A stretch of DNA of 64,000 bases from Tenodera sinensis (taxonomy: Eukaryota; Arthropoda; Insecta; Mantodea; Mantidae): contig CM060970.1 of the NCBI GenBank assembly GCA_030765045.1, positions 48,914,076 through 48,978,075 on the forward strand, given 5' to 3'. Under the pieces are notes generated by a model, which saw only the letters and a list, made by a program, of their open reading frames with translations, made no database searches and was not told the DNA's origin. The position numbers were made by a program, and so were the translations under genes. Within the stretch, counting starts at the first letter, position 1; every line of letters starts with the position of its first letter. Of the stretch, positions 22,915-35,605 are shown piece by piece.

Positions 22915-25900
22915 CACGGTGTCAGTAATACTTTCCTTTGTTTGGTTAGAATACCCAATTGGTTCACTACAATTATGCTACAATCTGTGTTATGCTTCTT
23001 CTGGAGCATGGTTAGAAAGTCCTGCGTTTAAATTATGTACCGTTGGTGCTCATCTGTTTTACTGGTTTTTACCTCGTAACTTCCTCCAGTACCAAGAATT
23101 CTAAGTAATCGGCTTAATATTAATAAGCAGTTGGAATGAGAGTTGTTAAAATATTGAATCGTTGTGTGTGAAAAAAGTGACGGTTCACTAAAACTCTTGC
23201 AGCCTTTTCAGATGTTTCATTATTTTACATTTTAAAGCTTTCTACCATAAAAGTTATCAATATCCACTAAAAATAGAAAACAACTTCCGATGTGAAGTTA
23301 AGTTTTGTTCACTCAGGCGAATACACTCGGCAATTAAGACAGTAACTTGAAACAAACTTCGTCTGAATGTGTCTCATTTTACTTTCTCTGTCACTTATAT
23401 AAGTAATAGGAAATATTGCATTCACGCAAAACTTCAATAACGATGTCTCACAGGAAATACTTGTTAAACAAGAAGAAAAATACTCGTGTCTATGAGAGAA
23501 AAGTTTTTCGGGGAATTAGTTCAGCCCAAAGAACACAGTTTGGAGAGATTCTTAAGTTGAATAAAAGCAGCTGAAGCTAAAGCTCAATCCTTAAACACTC
23601 CTTTCAAGTGAAGCTTGGTATCAAAATTACCAATTTATTTCCATTTCAATGAAGCTCCATATGTTGGTAATATCCCTTTATTATGAATTAGATATACTAT
23701 TATAATTGCAGTGATAAACTTGCTTTGTATCTCTTTTCAACAACCAACTATTTTATAGTGCCGACAACGCAACACATTTATCCCCTCCCCTCCCGCAAAA
23801 AAAAAAAAAAAAAAAAATGTAAAATATATTATACATACCTATATTGCAGAGCAACTTTGATTAGCAGCTGTTGATGAGCAAACGTTTCTACTTTCTTTAA
23901 CATCCCCATACGAAATATCACCGTCATCCCATCTAATAAGCGTTTAAACCCATCCCGGGTAGGAATGAAATACAATATTCACTTCTGCTTTACTCAGGCT
24001 ACCAGCACTGGACTGGATTAGACTGGATTGAACTACACTGGACTGGTCGAATAAAATGTACGCTGAAAGTAGCTGGTTAAGTCCTTTCGTTCTAATTGGA
24101 TTTGATTTGTGCACAGAAGGACAGATGGACGGTTAAAGGGATAGATTTATTTCTTCAACATACATGTGTAAGTATTCATTAATATTCAGTTGCACGCCTG
24201 AACTACACATTAGTTTAATTATTATTTCATATATACGACGTTGTATGGTTAGCTTTTTAAATTCCAAAACGAATGAAATGAGTGAATGAAGGAATTGAAT
24301 TAATTTTCTCCATCTTTATTGAATTATTGTAGAAAGATCTGCACATTTTACCATTGAAATTATAATTTTGTGCATTCCGACTATTCCAAATAGCAGGTGA
24401 GGAATCCCCCGATATTCAGAAGGATGAGAAACAGCGGTGGGACGTCTGACTTCCTTAACCTCACTAGTTACCCATTAACTGTTTCCATAGTTCTACTTTA
24501 TTCCTTATTGATTAATTTGTTCATGAATTTCCATTTTATCTGAGTACTTATCGTTTAACTCCTTGAGGCAGAGAAAAAACATTCCTTTCGAACACATAAA
24601 ATATTGTACATCATTCTTCATAAAACTTGGGCACAAAGTCACCAAAACTAAAGATAGAAATCTCTGAGACAATATTGTTAACATCGCTATTTATATTTTA
24701 GAAACGAAGACAAGTGCAGAAACACTTCTTCACATGGAAAATGTTGACTAAGCATGGTTGATATTCGATAATGTATGAAAACAGATATTTAGAGGAATAA
24801 AAGGGCTTCTGATACAAAAAGTGACACAGACTGAAAGTATGAACATGAATTAATATTCTTAGCCTTAAAATACATTACTAACCGAAGCTACTGCTAGGAC
24901 ATCTTGCAGTGTACAAAGCTCAAAATCATTTTATAACAGCTATAGCGACAGCCAAAAGCCAGGGTGTTGCATTTTACAGACACTTAGTGCTGAAAAACCG
25001 AAGTACAGTGACTTAAGTATCTGGTATCTCGTTATTAAAGTCGGGCTGTGCGTTAAATAGCTCGGGTAGAAGGCAACTTGAAGAATGACTTGAACCACCA
25101 GGATTTGCATGTAAACAGAGATCGCGTGCCAGATTTGATAAAGATTTGACACCGTTTGTAGAACCCCACAGCGTCCTCGTATTTGCCTTTCCACTTGTTG
25201 AATGCCCGTAGCAGTTTTGCAACATAGCCCATAACCATTCTCCAATATTGACATCTTCAGTTTCCGAAGTCACGAGTTCGGCGCCTGTTTACTTAATACA
25301 TCATGGTGCACTTGCTGTATGTTGCTCGGGATATGTAGGTACAAATAATCTGGCAATGAGGAATAGTTTTGGTTGGTTTAGGACCATATTGAAGAAGGGC
25401 CACGCCAATGGTTTACTGCAATGCACGTTTGTGGACTAAGTTTTGGATTCATTGCTGATATATAATCAGGTACCCTAAATTCAACAAGTGAATTAAAATG
25501 TTTTAATTTACACTGTACGTCTGTGTAAAGACGACGCGAAAATACTCCAAAAAGTGGAATGGAAAGGAGTAACGGCGAAGGCAGAGTCCAAGAAATTGTG
25601 TCCCAAGTAATGTTTACTATCGGCCTGGTGTAACGTCCGACCTGTTGAGTGAAATACTTGATGAAGCAGCTGAAGTAGAAGCTGACAATATTTCTTGTCC
25701 TATTGGTCAACTAAAAAAGCTTTCGTAGTTGACAGCTTGAGAACATAAACTCCTTGTTTCGCAGTTCCTGGCATATTATTCCTGTCTAAATCCTGTATAA
25801 TAGATTCGATAAACAAAGGACAAAATCTAAAAACTCTTCTAGAGTCATGATATATTGAATTCACATTACTTTTTCAATCCATTTTCAACAAACTATTCTT
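22915..25900. other. AT-rich non-coding DNA
   Basis: It includes a 21-base poly(A) run at 23797-23817 and a small CTGGA/CTGGATT-type repeat near 24005-24050. Several overlapping ORFs at 24940-25710 occur in different frames and strands and show no domain. No exon is supported. Confidence 0.4.
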
Positions 25901-25904
25901 TAGT

Positions 25905-26020
25905 AAGGCTTATTCCTACATGAGCTTCAGGTTAATACAAATAAATATTTGTAGAAATGGTCTTACTATATATTTCCTTGTAGATACAATGAAAATAGGT
26001 GAATACCTATTGACCAGGAG
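25905..26020 (-). repeat. Internal fragment of repeat family X
   Basis: It repeats the X segment TTCCTACATGAGCTTCAGGTT, AGAAATGGTCTTACTATAT and TTTCCTTGTAGATACAATG that the adjacent copy at 26028 also contains. It therefore looks like a partial tandem duplicate. Confidence 0.55.
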
Positions 26021-26027
26021 AATAGAG

Positions 26028-26352
26028 AAAAAAATCTGATGTGTGCACTCACATGCCTTTCGCTTCTCTTGTACTAACCATTCTTACAAACTCTTATTCC
26101 TATATCTTCGTGTTAGTTGAGATAAACATTTGCAGAAATTCTTATTGATTATTTCCTTGTAGGTGCAAGGGGAATATGGGAATATAGTAGGCTTTGGGAG
26201 AGAGTCATATGTTTTAAAGCTTTGAGATTCCGTTCTCTTTGCACGGCTAAGGTATCAAAAAATGAGTATCAATGTTCCGCTTGACGAAAGTTTACGTATT
26301 GCAAAACCCACAAAAATAATAAGGAATATCTCCGAAATGGTTCACTCTACCA

Positions 26353-26389
<37 letters not shown>

Positions 26390-26812
26390 ATTAATATTTT
26401 TTACCATTTTTGTACAGTAAAATTTGCTCTATCTCTTAAAGTTTACCAGTTATGCAAGGTCATCCTGAGTAAACAAGGTTACAATATACATTTCATTTGT
26501 CATAAAAATATCTTCAGCATATGACATTTTAATCAAAATTTTCGAGAAAATCAAAATATTCGAAAAATTTTCCATGTAATGGGTGGTTTAGGGTGGAGGA
26601 AGTTTCTTTAAAATCTTCGTGTGGCACACTTAACTTTGGTTTTAAACCATTTTTCGTTTTTGAGTTATGTTGTCCACTGACAGACACACGAACCTTCTTA
26701 TTTGGATTCTTAGGGCACAAGAACTTATATTTCCGGGGATATCTCGAACTCGATACTTTGGGTCGAATAAAATACTTCCACTACTTATTATACGTAGCAG
26801 AGAAAGTAAAAA
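26028..26812 (-). repeat. Nearly complete copy of repeat family X
   Basis: It runs from AAAAAAATCTGATGTGTGCACTCACATG at the left to GCAGAGAAAGTAAAAAT at the right. It contains the family's internal order but has a 33-base poly(A) at 26354-26386 and a shortened CA tract. ORFs of 63 and 107 codons here are shadows. Confidence 0.8.
26354..26386 (+). repeat. Poly(A) tract, 33 bases
   Basis: It is an uninterrupted A run inside a family X copy, probably slippage from an internal A-rich site rather than a retroelement tail, because X sequence continues on both sides. Confidence 0.9.
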
Positions 26813-26814
26813 TA

Positions 26815-27725
26815 AATAAGAAACAGTTTCACAAATCTACCAGCAACTGCAGTAGGAAACGTACCGTTATTCTATTAGTCCCTATACCTCTTCAACATTC
26901 TAAGATATTTCTTTAAAAGATTTTTATTAAGAAGCACTCACAATCTTAGAGGATTTTATGAATTTAGGATCTGTCAGTAATTTAAGGTTCTTAATATTTA
27001 ATTGAGGAATTCCAAGAATTTAAGTAAAGGGTGACACTATTTCAGGTCGGTTATGTGCGGTTGTACCCCCTTCCCTTGGCACAGAAAACCACAGAGCGCA
27101 ATAACTCGTGTAAGAACGGCTTTTAAACTAGTGACATAAACAGTGCGACAGCTCCATCACAAACGGGGGAAAAGCCGAAAGTGTTGACACATAAAACCTT
27201 ACGCTTTTGTGAGCAACGGTGCTTGGTTTGTCTTTTTATGTTGCTATGTAGGGATTTTGAAACAGTTAATTTAAAGGCAGAAATACTCCTACAACTTTGT
27301 CTTTGCTCGAACTAAATATGGCAATTGTTTTTGATCAACCTGTCATAGACGCCATTTTGGCCAAAACAAGATCGCGCCTGTCATTTTTGATATCGTTTCG
27401 TATTTTAAATGAATGGGGATTTTGAGATAAACTGGAAGTTCATAATGATTCCAGGAAATATTACAAACTCGAACGTCCTCCAGATGTAATTCATATAATG
27501 CATTATGAGTTTATGTAGCTTTTCAATGGCAGTTCACTTTTCTATTGTGACTTAGTTCCATCCTCAATTTCTTCTGCATGTAGCACAGGAATGAATCGCA
27601 TGTTGATAAGCCTCTTTTCACTGCTTTACTCACTGAAGTATCGAACATTGAACTCCATTAATCGCAAGCCAAGAAATATTTGCTGAACAAGGATTAGAAA
27701 AACAGTACATCATGTTGCACTAACA
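26815..27725. other. Non-coding DNA, nothing recognised
   Basis: AT-rich with a few GC-richer patches. No repeat ends or exon signals were found. Confidence 0.4.
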
Positions 27726-27726
27726 A

Positions 27727-27932
27727 TTCCAAAGTACTGACTCACTCACTGACTGACGGAGTCACTCACTGACTGACGGGCTCACTGACTGACTGACTTA
27801 CCTGACTGACCGGACTTACCTGACTGACTTGCTGACTGATTGGCTGACTCACGGACAGATTCGCTGAGTCACTGACTCAATCACTGCCTCACTGACTGAC
27901 TCACTGCTTCACTGACTGCCTGACTGTTCCCC
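27727..27932 (+). repeat. CTGA-based minisatellite
   Basis: About 200 bases of imperfect 4- and 8-base units (CTGA, CTCACTGA, CTGACTGA with TTAC and GGAC variants). The units are irregular, so it is an old, decaying tandem array. Confidence 0.9.
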
Positions 27933-27934
27933 TT

Positions 27935-30700
27935 TCACTTGTGCTAATTCTTTGTAATCACTCAATTACCTGGGTTCGCCAAGAAAAGCGGCCAATTTCT
28001 CGAATTTGCACCTGTTCTCTAATGACCTATCCTGTCGTGTTCTGCTAACCAATTACCTAACAACCCTTTCTCAACCGGTAACAGAAAACTTTAATTTATA
28101 CACGTTGAAGTTAATATACAATATATTCCTCTGATTTTATATTTACATAATTCTCTGCTGGATTACCTTCTCAAAAACCTTTCTTTAAAACGAGAATTTA
28201 TATGATGAAGTCCCAGTTTCGGTATCAATGTTTGGACCAACTTGTAGTCTGTGAGTAATACTTGAAAATACATAAACCAGGGATGATATAAGTAAGTAAT
28301 CCTCATTCATTCCAACACATCAGAGGAAAGAAGTGTAAAACAAGCTAGGAGGCCATGCTTTGCCAAGTCAGTGCGTATGTTAAAGGACTCCAGCCCGCTG
28401 TGAACTAATTAAAGTGCATGACATGTTTCTGCTTGCAGTAAATATATCATTGTAATTAAAGAATGTTGGTAGCGCGTTAAGATATACGGCGGATGGTGCC
28501 ATTATGTAACGCTGTCAGGCAAGTCGTATATCTTTCGGGTGCGGTAGGCACTTGCATTGCCATAAAGTGTCCATGTATGTGTGTGCGATATGGATACAGT
28601 CTAAAAGCAACCACAAATGTTCATGCAAAACATGTGTTGCGTAGACTTAGCTTTCAACTTGTTTTACGTGTTTCATCTTTTCTTGTAAGGCACCTGGAAG
28701 TAGTTCCAGATGGATTTCATGATCCATATACAGCGTGTTTCATTTAAACCTTCCTCGTTTATTGAGGTTCACACACAATATAGCTAAGGTTGGAAAAACA
28801 ACATCCGTTAATATTGAACCTTGCAAAACAAAAATAGAAGATTTACCAGCTTAAAGAATAAACAAGTTATTTAAGGGATGCATTATAATAACAGTGAACT
28901 TATGTATAATAAAACCACCTTCTTCCTAAGGCACTACAACTTTACAATACTTTTGGCCTTCTCAACAATTTGTGTCTAGACTTTATATATTTATTTCATT
29001 GTTTGTCTCGTATGACTTCCTAAACAATTCATCCAATTTCGATGAAACTTTTAAGTTGTTATGCACGTTCCCGCAAAGGTTCCTCAGCTGATCAAGCCAT
29101 TTCATAAGTACAAAGTGAGTAATTTCAACAATTAGTGTATCTGTTATATGTAAATGGATGTTGGTATCTGTGAAGTTCGTAAACTCCAACACCGGTTGAT
29201 TGATCATAAAAATTGACACACCTAAGTAGATTTATTTTGTGGAGAATGTCTTTACGATACTCATTTCGCTATGCAATGTATTATATTCACATAGCTTTCT
29301 CTACTCGCTTCTCTTTACGTAAAACATTCATGTGTTCTCTACTCACCGTTTACACTTCATACAATTTTCTATGGTTGAAATAGAAATGCAACTTTTAGAC
29401 ACACACGACTTGCTCTACTCGCTTTTTTCCTATAGTACTTGTGGTTGTTAAACAGTACTTTGCATATTTCTATTTCCATTATTTCTATTTGTGTTTATTT
29501 TTTCTCTTTATAGTACACTAAAATTTTAATTAACCCTCTACGTAAGCGTGTTAAGTAATTCTTTTAAAGCTCTTCAAAGAAACACAAGGCCATCGAGAAT
29601 TGCAACCTAAGTCTCAAAGTTGTAGAGATAAGTCGCCTAACCATGGGAAACGCCGGTATTTCAGGTAGTGAATAATACGATTAATAATAATCATAATAAA
29701 ATCATAACATCAAGAATTTGACCAGTCGCAACCGCTCTGCTTTCTATAACCAGAGATTAATTGTTTAGCCGGGATAAAATATTTGTATTATAAATTAATC
29801 TTGGGTTACTTCTGTTAGAGGTATTACGACTGGAAAGGTAGAATCCGACTGAAGAATGCAGTGCCACAGTCGGGATTTGAACAACGGATCTTCGGATTTC
29901 CACCCAGTTGTTCTAATAAATAGTTACTGAGCAACTAAGGTAATATGGAGGTAGAACATTATATTCCCCAATTAACTCTTATTTTTTCCGGTAAACAACA
30001 GGAATTTGTGTGTTCATATTTGAGATTACACACCCTAATGGCGACTAATAATTTCGAAGTACCTACTTTAAGTCCCGGGCATTATAGGTAAGCTCTATTA
30101 AGTCAGAAAATTGAGTATCACACCGGCATGTTACTATATATCACTTGGGAATTTTATAGATGATGGAAGAAAAGGAGGCGTATCGATAAGAAATGTTCAA
30201 ATAAGGAGTGAAGGACAAATAAGGATTACCAGAGCAAGAAACGGGCAACAACCCACGACAACCGATCAGGATAATGCAAATGGTGTTGGCGAAGACCTTT
30301 AATACTTGAATGTGACAGAAGAAGATAATTGAGATTAACTGAGATGCAGGAACAGAGCTATGATATCCACCGGAAGAATGGAGGCTGCACAGAGAAAAAG
30401 TTGAGAGATTGGGAGCAGGAGTAGGTGAGAAAACAAACAGCCTGACACGAAGGAGTTTAGATGCACTAAATGGTGATGAGGATAAAACAACTTTTCAGAT
30501 ATTAATATAAATTTGCAAACTTGCAAATAGTAAGTGAATAATTATTCTGAATGGAGGATTTTAATTGATGGTAATATTTTATAATGTTTTAATAAGTAAG
30601 TTTGTTTTCTGACGTTTTGTTCTAATTATATTTTGAACCTTAATATTGCAATAAATAAAATTGGCAACTATGTCCTAACTTAGGCAACTAGGTGTTGTGA
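27935..30700. other. AT-rich non-coding DNA with weak tRNA-like remnants
   Basis: A minus-strand B box (GTTCAAATCCCGAC) at about 29868-29881, with an upstream GTTGCTCAGTAAC, suggests a SINE fragment at 29860-29945. Otherwise nothing is recognisable. Confidence 0.35.
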
Positions 30701-30714
30701 GACATATGTTGCCA

Positions 30715-30790
30715 TGCTAGCTCAGTTTATTACAGAAATCGGACGTATCAGGGGAGATCCATGGTTCAAATCTTGCCTGTGGTATTGCTG
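30715..30790 (+). mobile_element. tRNA-like SINE head
   Basis: TGCTAGCTCAGTTTATTACAG is a good A box and ATGGTTCAAATCTTGCC a near B box, spaced about as in a tRNA. The acceptor strands do not pair, so it is not a tRNA gene. No body is recognisable. Confidence 0.4.
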
Positions 30791-30799
30791 TTTCAGTGT

Positions 30800-32400
30800 A
30801 ATTCAACCTTTGTCCTACAAACAGCATTGCATGAGATAATGAATTTTCATTGTTAAAAAGGGAGTTGACTTTTCGAGTAGGAACATTTATCAAGGAAGCT
30901 GAAAGCAAATTCAGCAGTCGTAAAACAAAACTAAAGCATATGCTGTCGTCAATTATTTTTAGGCAGCTCTGAGTATTAAATTAAGACAGCGTCCAACCTA
31001 ATTGTTGTGACTATTCGCACATGCCCAATAGTCTGTTATTGTTTGACCATAATGGTACAAATAACATAAACACTTGCACAATTATGATATTGTGAATACA
31101 TAGAAAACAGTACCTCTCATCCCAAAGGCTTTGGGTTTTTCCAATTTTCTATTATATTTTCTGGCGCAATAACTAAAGAAATCGTTGTGCGTAATGTACC
31201 GTTTCCTCGACCTCTTTGGCGATAATTCCAAAGTTAACCACTACGCTATTGGGAAATGCCTTTTGCTTCTACCCGATCCATTTCTGTTATTACATTAATC
31301 GATACCGGGCTTCCGCTTACTAAACATATAGTTTCCATCACAAGAAACAAGGGTGATAAGATAACAATAGATGGCTATAAAGATAGCATTCCAGTGACAG
31401 TTATGATCCTCAATTTCTAGTACGAGTGTCTCCGTCGAAGCTCCACTTTTTGTGTCAACTGTCTAAAATAGTGTATTACAAAACAAGTACGGTAAGTAAA
31501 GAACGAAAAGTAATTTGAAAGTACACGTGGCTCCCAAATGCGAGCCTGATGCTAGCGCCTGAGCCACTTAATTGCTTTCGTCTGTCTGTACTATGTATCT
31601 GAAGTAAGTAGTTAGTATGCTATTCCATCCAAAAATTCGATATCGATATCGAAATTTCACCATACACACATTTCGACAAATTTCAGAAACTTACAAATTC
31701 ACAAAAGTGTAACTAAACTTAAATGCCACCCAAGAAAGAGAGTTTACTGCATGGTTATTAAACGAAATACTTTCATTTGAAAGTAGTAGTAGTATTATAA
31801 TATAATACATAAATAGGTTTAGAGCTGTTTCGATACGAATTTTAATTAATTATTTTTTGTAATTCTAAGCAAAAAGTTAGTTTTTCTTTTAACACAATAT
31901 TTTAACTCAATAAATGCTGGTTATTCAAGCAATATTTACAACACTTTCCATAACAGACATTAAGAATTTGCAGACAAATTGCTACGCTAAATCTTTCCAT
32001 GCCAGACCAGGTGTATCTACGCTTCCCCCACCACTCCTTTCCTTGTCCTCGCTACAGTGCCACGCCTCTACCACATATTGGAACTGTTCGATAGCTCATT
32101 GGTTAATAGGCCTTTAAGACCCCTGTAAGACGATAAGAAACAGAGATATGTTTTCAAACAGTGCATTTCACTAAATTAATTTTTGTACTGGGGAAAGTCG
32201 TGCCAGTGCAATACCTTACATTTTTGAAATGTATTTGTGTGATATTTTCCAACAACTTTAGTGTTTTTTTCAACACGTTTTTGTGGGAGGCTCTGGTAGA
32301 GTTTTAAAATTTTGCAATTTTGCTTTAGCACCGATAAACATCTCAAACATACATAAGTAACTTCCGTTAGTTTTGTTTTGCACAATCTAATAATTAACAT
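30800..32400. other. Non-coding DNA with one tRNA-like head
   Basis: At 31530-31580 the minus strand reads GTGGCTCAGGCGCTAGCATC, an A-box-like head resembling the SINE at 52148. The rest is unassigned AT-rich sequence. Confidence 0.35.
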
Positions 32401-32401
32401 T

Positions 32402-33258
32402 TCATTTTTTACTTTCTCTACCGGTAAGTAGGGGAAGTATTGTATTCCACCCAAAAATTCGATGTCGAGATTTCACCGGAAATATGTTTTGAGGCCCCCT
32501 GAATCCAAAAAAAAGTATTTTTAGAAAAGGGTCCGTGTGTGTGTGTCTGTGTGTCAGTCTGTGGACAGTATAACTCAAAAAGGAAAAGTTGGTTAAAAAC
32601 CAAAGTTGGTATTTAAGTTTAATGTCTTTCAAGGATGCGACACGAAGATTTTGAAGAAAATAGACCCACCCTAAACTATCCTTTACATGGACAATTTTTC
32701 GAAAATTTTGATTTTCTTGAAAATGGCTCTAACGATTTTGATTAAAATGTTATATGTTTGAGATATTTTGATGACAAATGAAATTTATATCTTGAATTTT
32801 CTGGCTATAGCCCCTGTAGTCGTATTTGCTCTGGACAACTTTTGCATAACTGGTAAATCGTTAGAGATAAACCAAATCATACTATACAAAAAATGTAGGT
32901 CTTGCTAAAATACACAATTTATGTCTAAATATATTTTCTTGTAGGGTGAACCATTTCGGAGATATTCCTTGTTATGTGTGTGAGTTTCGGAAAACAGAAC
33001 TTTCGTGAAATGGATCATCGTTGTTCATTGTTTTATATGTTAAGTGTGCAAAGACAACAGAATCTCAAAGATTTGACTATCACACAAAGCCTACTGTATT
33101 CTAACATTCCCCTTGCACCTACAAGGGAATAAGCAATGAGATAAGTTGTACAAATGTTTATCTTAACTAACACAAAGAAGATATAGGAATAAGAGTTTGT
33201 AAGAATGCTAAGTACAAGCGTAGAGAAAGTCATGTGAGTGCAACACATCAGATTTTTT
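32402..33258 (+). repeat. Full copy of repeat family X (orientation A)
   Basis: It begins TTTTACTTTCTCTACCGG and ends GTAGAGAAAGTCATGTGAGTG, then CAACACATCAGATTTTTT. The ends hold an inverted ACTTTCTCTAC/GTAGAGAAAGT pair. In order it has a GTATTCCACCC block, GAGGCCCCCTGAATCC, a (GT)n tract at about 32534-32556, ACTCAAAAA, a GCGACACGAAGATTTT block, CTATAGCCCCTGTAGTCG, GGTGAACCATTTCGGAGAT and CCCCTTGCACCTACAAGG. There is no ORF above about 90 codons, so it is non-autonomous. The class is unknown. Confidence 0.85.
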
Positions 33259-33259
33259 T

Positions 33260-33768
33260 TTTTCAAATTTCTTCAGATAAATCCTAATTTTATTTGTAGG
33301 ATGAATAATTTTTAATTAAATATGTATAGTATATTAGATTTTAAACTTGATTACATGTCTTAAAACATGAAATGTAGAAGCACTCGTGTGAAAAAGTGTG
33401 CAAGTTTGAGGAGGTAAGGCATGAAATACACAACTCACCTGTCTGTTGGCATGTAGACTTGAGAAGTTGCATGACAACAGCAGTCAGTGAAGGGCTGCAA
33501 GCTCTAGTGCCCTTTCCCTGAGTGCCACATCTCGCCCACGTGTATATCCCAAGGGGACGATGCTCTCGCCGCATAACAACTTTATAATTCCAACATACAG
33601 ACCTACCGACTGTCGGAAATTGACGAACATAACAGAAAGTGGGTCAAGATCAAAGGCACAGTTTACTTGCTGCATTTATGAAAACGATTGAAGCATAGCT
33701 GAACTTAAATGTTACGTACATACATACAGGGTGTTTCCGAAGAATTGCAAGCTAATTACCTAGCTGGA
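33260..33768. other. Spacer between two inverted X copies
   Basis: About 510 bases without an X match. It includes TACAGGGTGTTTCCGAAG at about 33725, which looks like a transposon terminus of the 'CAGGGTGTtt' type, but no partner end was found. ORFs of 63-77 codons are unsupported. Confidence 0.4.
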
Positions 33769-33769
33769 A

Positions 33770-34652
33770 TTTTGAAAAAAAAATCTCATGTGTTGCACTC
33801 ACATGACTTTCTCTACTCATGTACTAACCATTCTTACAAACTCTTATTCCTATATCTTCTTCGTGTAAAGATAAACATTTGTATAACTTATCTTATTGCT
33901 TATTTCCTTGTAGGTACAAGGGGAATATTAGAATACAGTAGGCTTTGTGCGATAGTCAAATGTTTTAAAGCTTTGGGATTCTGTTGCCTTTGCCCACTTA
34001 ACATATAAAAAAATGAACAACGATGATCCTTTCCACGAAAGTTCTAAGTTTTCCGAAACTCACACACATAACAAGGAATATCTCCGAAACGGTTCACCCT
34101 ACAAGAAAATTTATTCAGACATAAATTGTGTATTTTAGCAAGATGTACATTTTTTGTATAGTATGATTTGGTCTATCTCTAACGGTTTACCAGTTATGCA
34201 AAAGTTGTCCAGAGTAAATACGACTACAGGGGCTATAGCCAGAAATTCAAGATATACATTTCATTTGTCATAAAAATAGTTCAAACATATGAGATTTTAA
34301 TCAAAATCGTTAGAGCCATTTTCAAGAAAATCAAAATTTTTTAAAAATTTTCCATGTAAAGGGTAGTTTAGGATGGGGCTATTTTCTTCAAAATCTTCGT
34401 GTCACATCCTTGAAAGACATTAAATTTAAATACCTACCAACTTTGGTTTTTAACCTACTTTTCGTTTTTGAGCTATGCTGTTCACAAACTGACAGACTGA
34501 CACACACACACGGACCTTTTTCTAAAAATATTTTTTTTTTTTTTGGATTCAGGGGGCCTCAAAACATATATTTCCGGTGAAATCTCGACATAGAATTTTT
34601 GGGTGGAATACAATACTTCCCCTACTTACCAGTAGAGAAAGTAAAAATGTGT
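33770..34652 (-). repeat. Full copy of repeat family X (orientation B)
   Basis: It is the reverse complement of the copy at 32402-33258 over its whole length with high similarity (for example GCTATAGCC, GACTACAGGGGC, AACGGTTCACCCTACAAGA). It starts AAAAAAATCTCATGTGTTGCA and ends AGTAGAGAAAGTAAAAATG. Together the two copies form an inverted repeat with arms of about 860 bp. Confidence 0.85.
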
Positions 34653-35045
34653 AGCATTCCATGACTTTCTTTACTCTTTCACAAATTGTCCTTACAAAGA
34701 GTTATTGCTCGATCTACTTCATGTTAAATGAGATAAACATTTGTAGGAATTATCTTACTGCCAATTTTCTTGTAGGTGCAACAGAATTACAGTAGGCTTT
34801 AAGCGACAGTCAAATGTTTTAAGGGTTGTCACTATATGATCACTTTGAAATTTGGTTCTCTTTTAATGAATTAATGAAAACCTTCCGATTTAAAGGGTAG
34901 TTTGGCAGTTTTCTTAAAGATCTGTGTGTTGCACCCTTGGAAGCGGCTGATTTTAAATGCTAGTTTAATACTTATTTGTATTTGCATTTTTGAGTTACGT
35001 TGTTTTCTCTCTCTCTCTCTCTGTCTCACAGGCACACACACAAAT
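34653..35045 (-). repeat. Partial copy of repeat family X, abutting the full copy
   Basis: The sequence resumes family X order right after 34652: GACTTTCTTTACTCTTTC, GAGATAAACATTTGTAGGAA, TTTCTTGTAGGTGCAA, GTAGGCTTTAAGCGACAGTC. It runs on to a (CT)n/CACA tract at 35003-35043, where it is lost. Confidence 0.65.
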
Positions 35046-35064
35046 ACGCAGCTCTCTTCTCAAT

Positions 35065-35244
35065 ATTAACACTGTCAAAACTCCTTCGTGCGATTACAAT
35101 TCACAGCTGTTTTTCTCTCGTAGCCTTGACTCACTCTTTTGTCTATCTTAGCTTTCTCTGACTGACAGTTGACTGACGATACAGTCACTCGACACCCATT
35201 AACTGCTTCGCTATCTTCCTTCAGGACACGCTGGTTCTCTCACG

Positions 35245-35297
<53 letters not shown>

Positions 35298-35605
35298 ACA
35301 CAGGTACACACTGAAAGCAAGAGTTAATTAAAAAGTGCCTGCCCTCACGCGTTTTTTATACCGGCGATAACGTACTTCGAACTTCACCTGTTCTGGAACT
35401 TGCCGGCAGCCAGAAGCTTCACGAACAATCCAGAAATCCCCTTGTGGTTCTGTTACTGTGATTTTTGTCACTTATTTGCTAGCGTGAGTGATGTGGGGCA
35501 GCTTGAACTTGAGCGCCTTTGATAAGCACCGGACCAGGTACGTGCTAACTTGACCATAACCGTCCTTTGTTGTGCTCCGCGGCCGGCGTCACAATAGGTA
35601 AGTAG
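35065..35605 (+). repeat. Direct repeat R3, copy 1 (LTR-like?)
   Basis: It shares with 36495-36925 the ordered blocks CACAGCTGTTTTTCTCTCGTA, CATTAACTGCTTCGCTATCTT, TTCTGTTACTGTGATTTTTG, GTGGGGCAGCTTGA and GCCGGCGTCACA. It is interrupted by a (CA)n tract at 35249-35302. It may be an LTR or another duplicated unit; no internal retroviral-type genes are seen between the copies. Confidence 0.5.
35249..35302 (+). repeat. (CA)n microsatellite
   Basis: About 27 CA units with one T interruption. Confidence 0.95.

Noticed and set aside
27727..27932. CRISPR-like array
   Set aside because: Units are 4-8 bases with no spacers; it is a minisatellite in an animal genome.
33200..33258. Helitron 3' end for family X (hairpin plus CTRR)
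   Set aside because: One copy ends CACTAG, but the others read CATCAG or CGTAAG, and the hairpin stem is only 4-5 bp; the support is too weak to assign a class.
33722..33745. Transposon terminus TACAGGGTGTTTCCGAAG
   Set aside because: It resembles common insect DDE transposon ends, but I found no inverted partner or internal transposase, so it is not called as an element.
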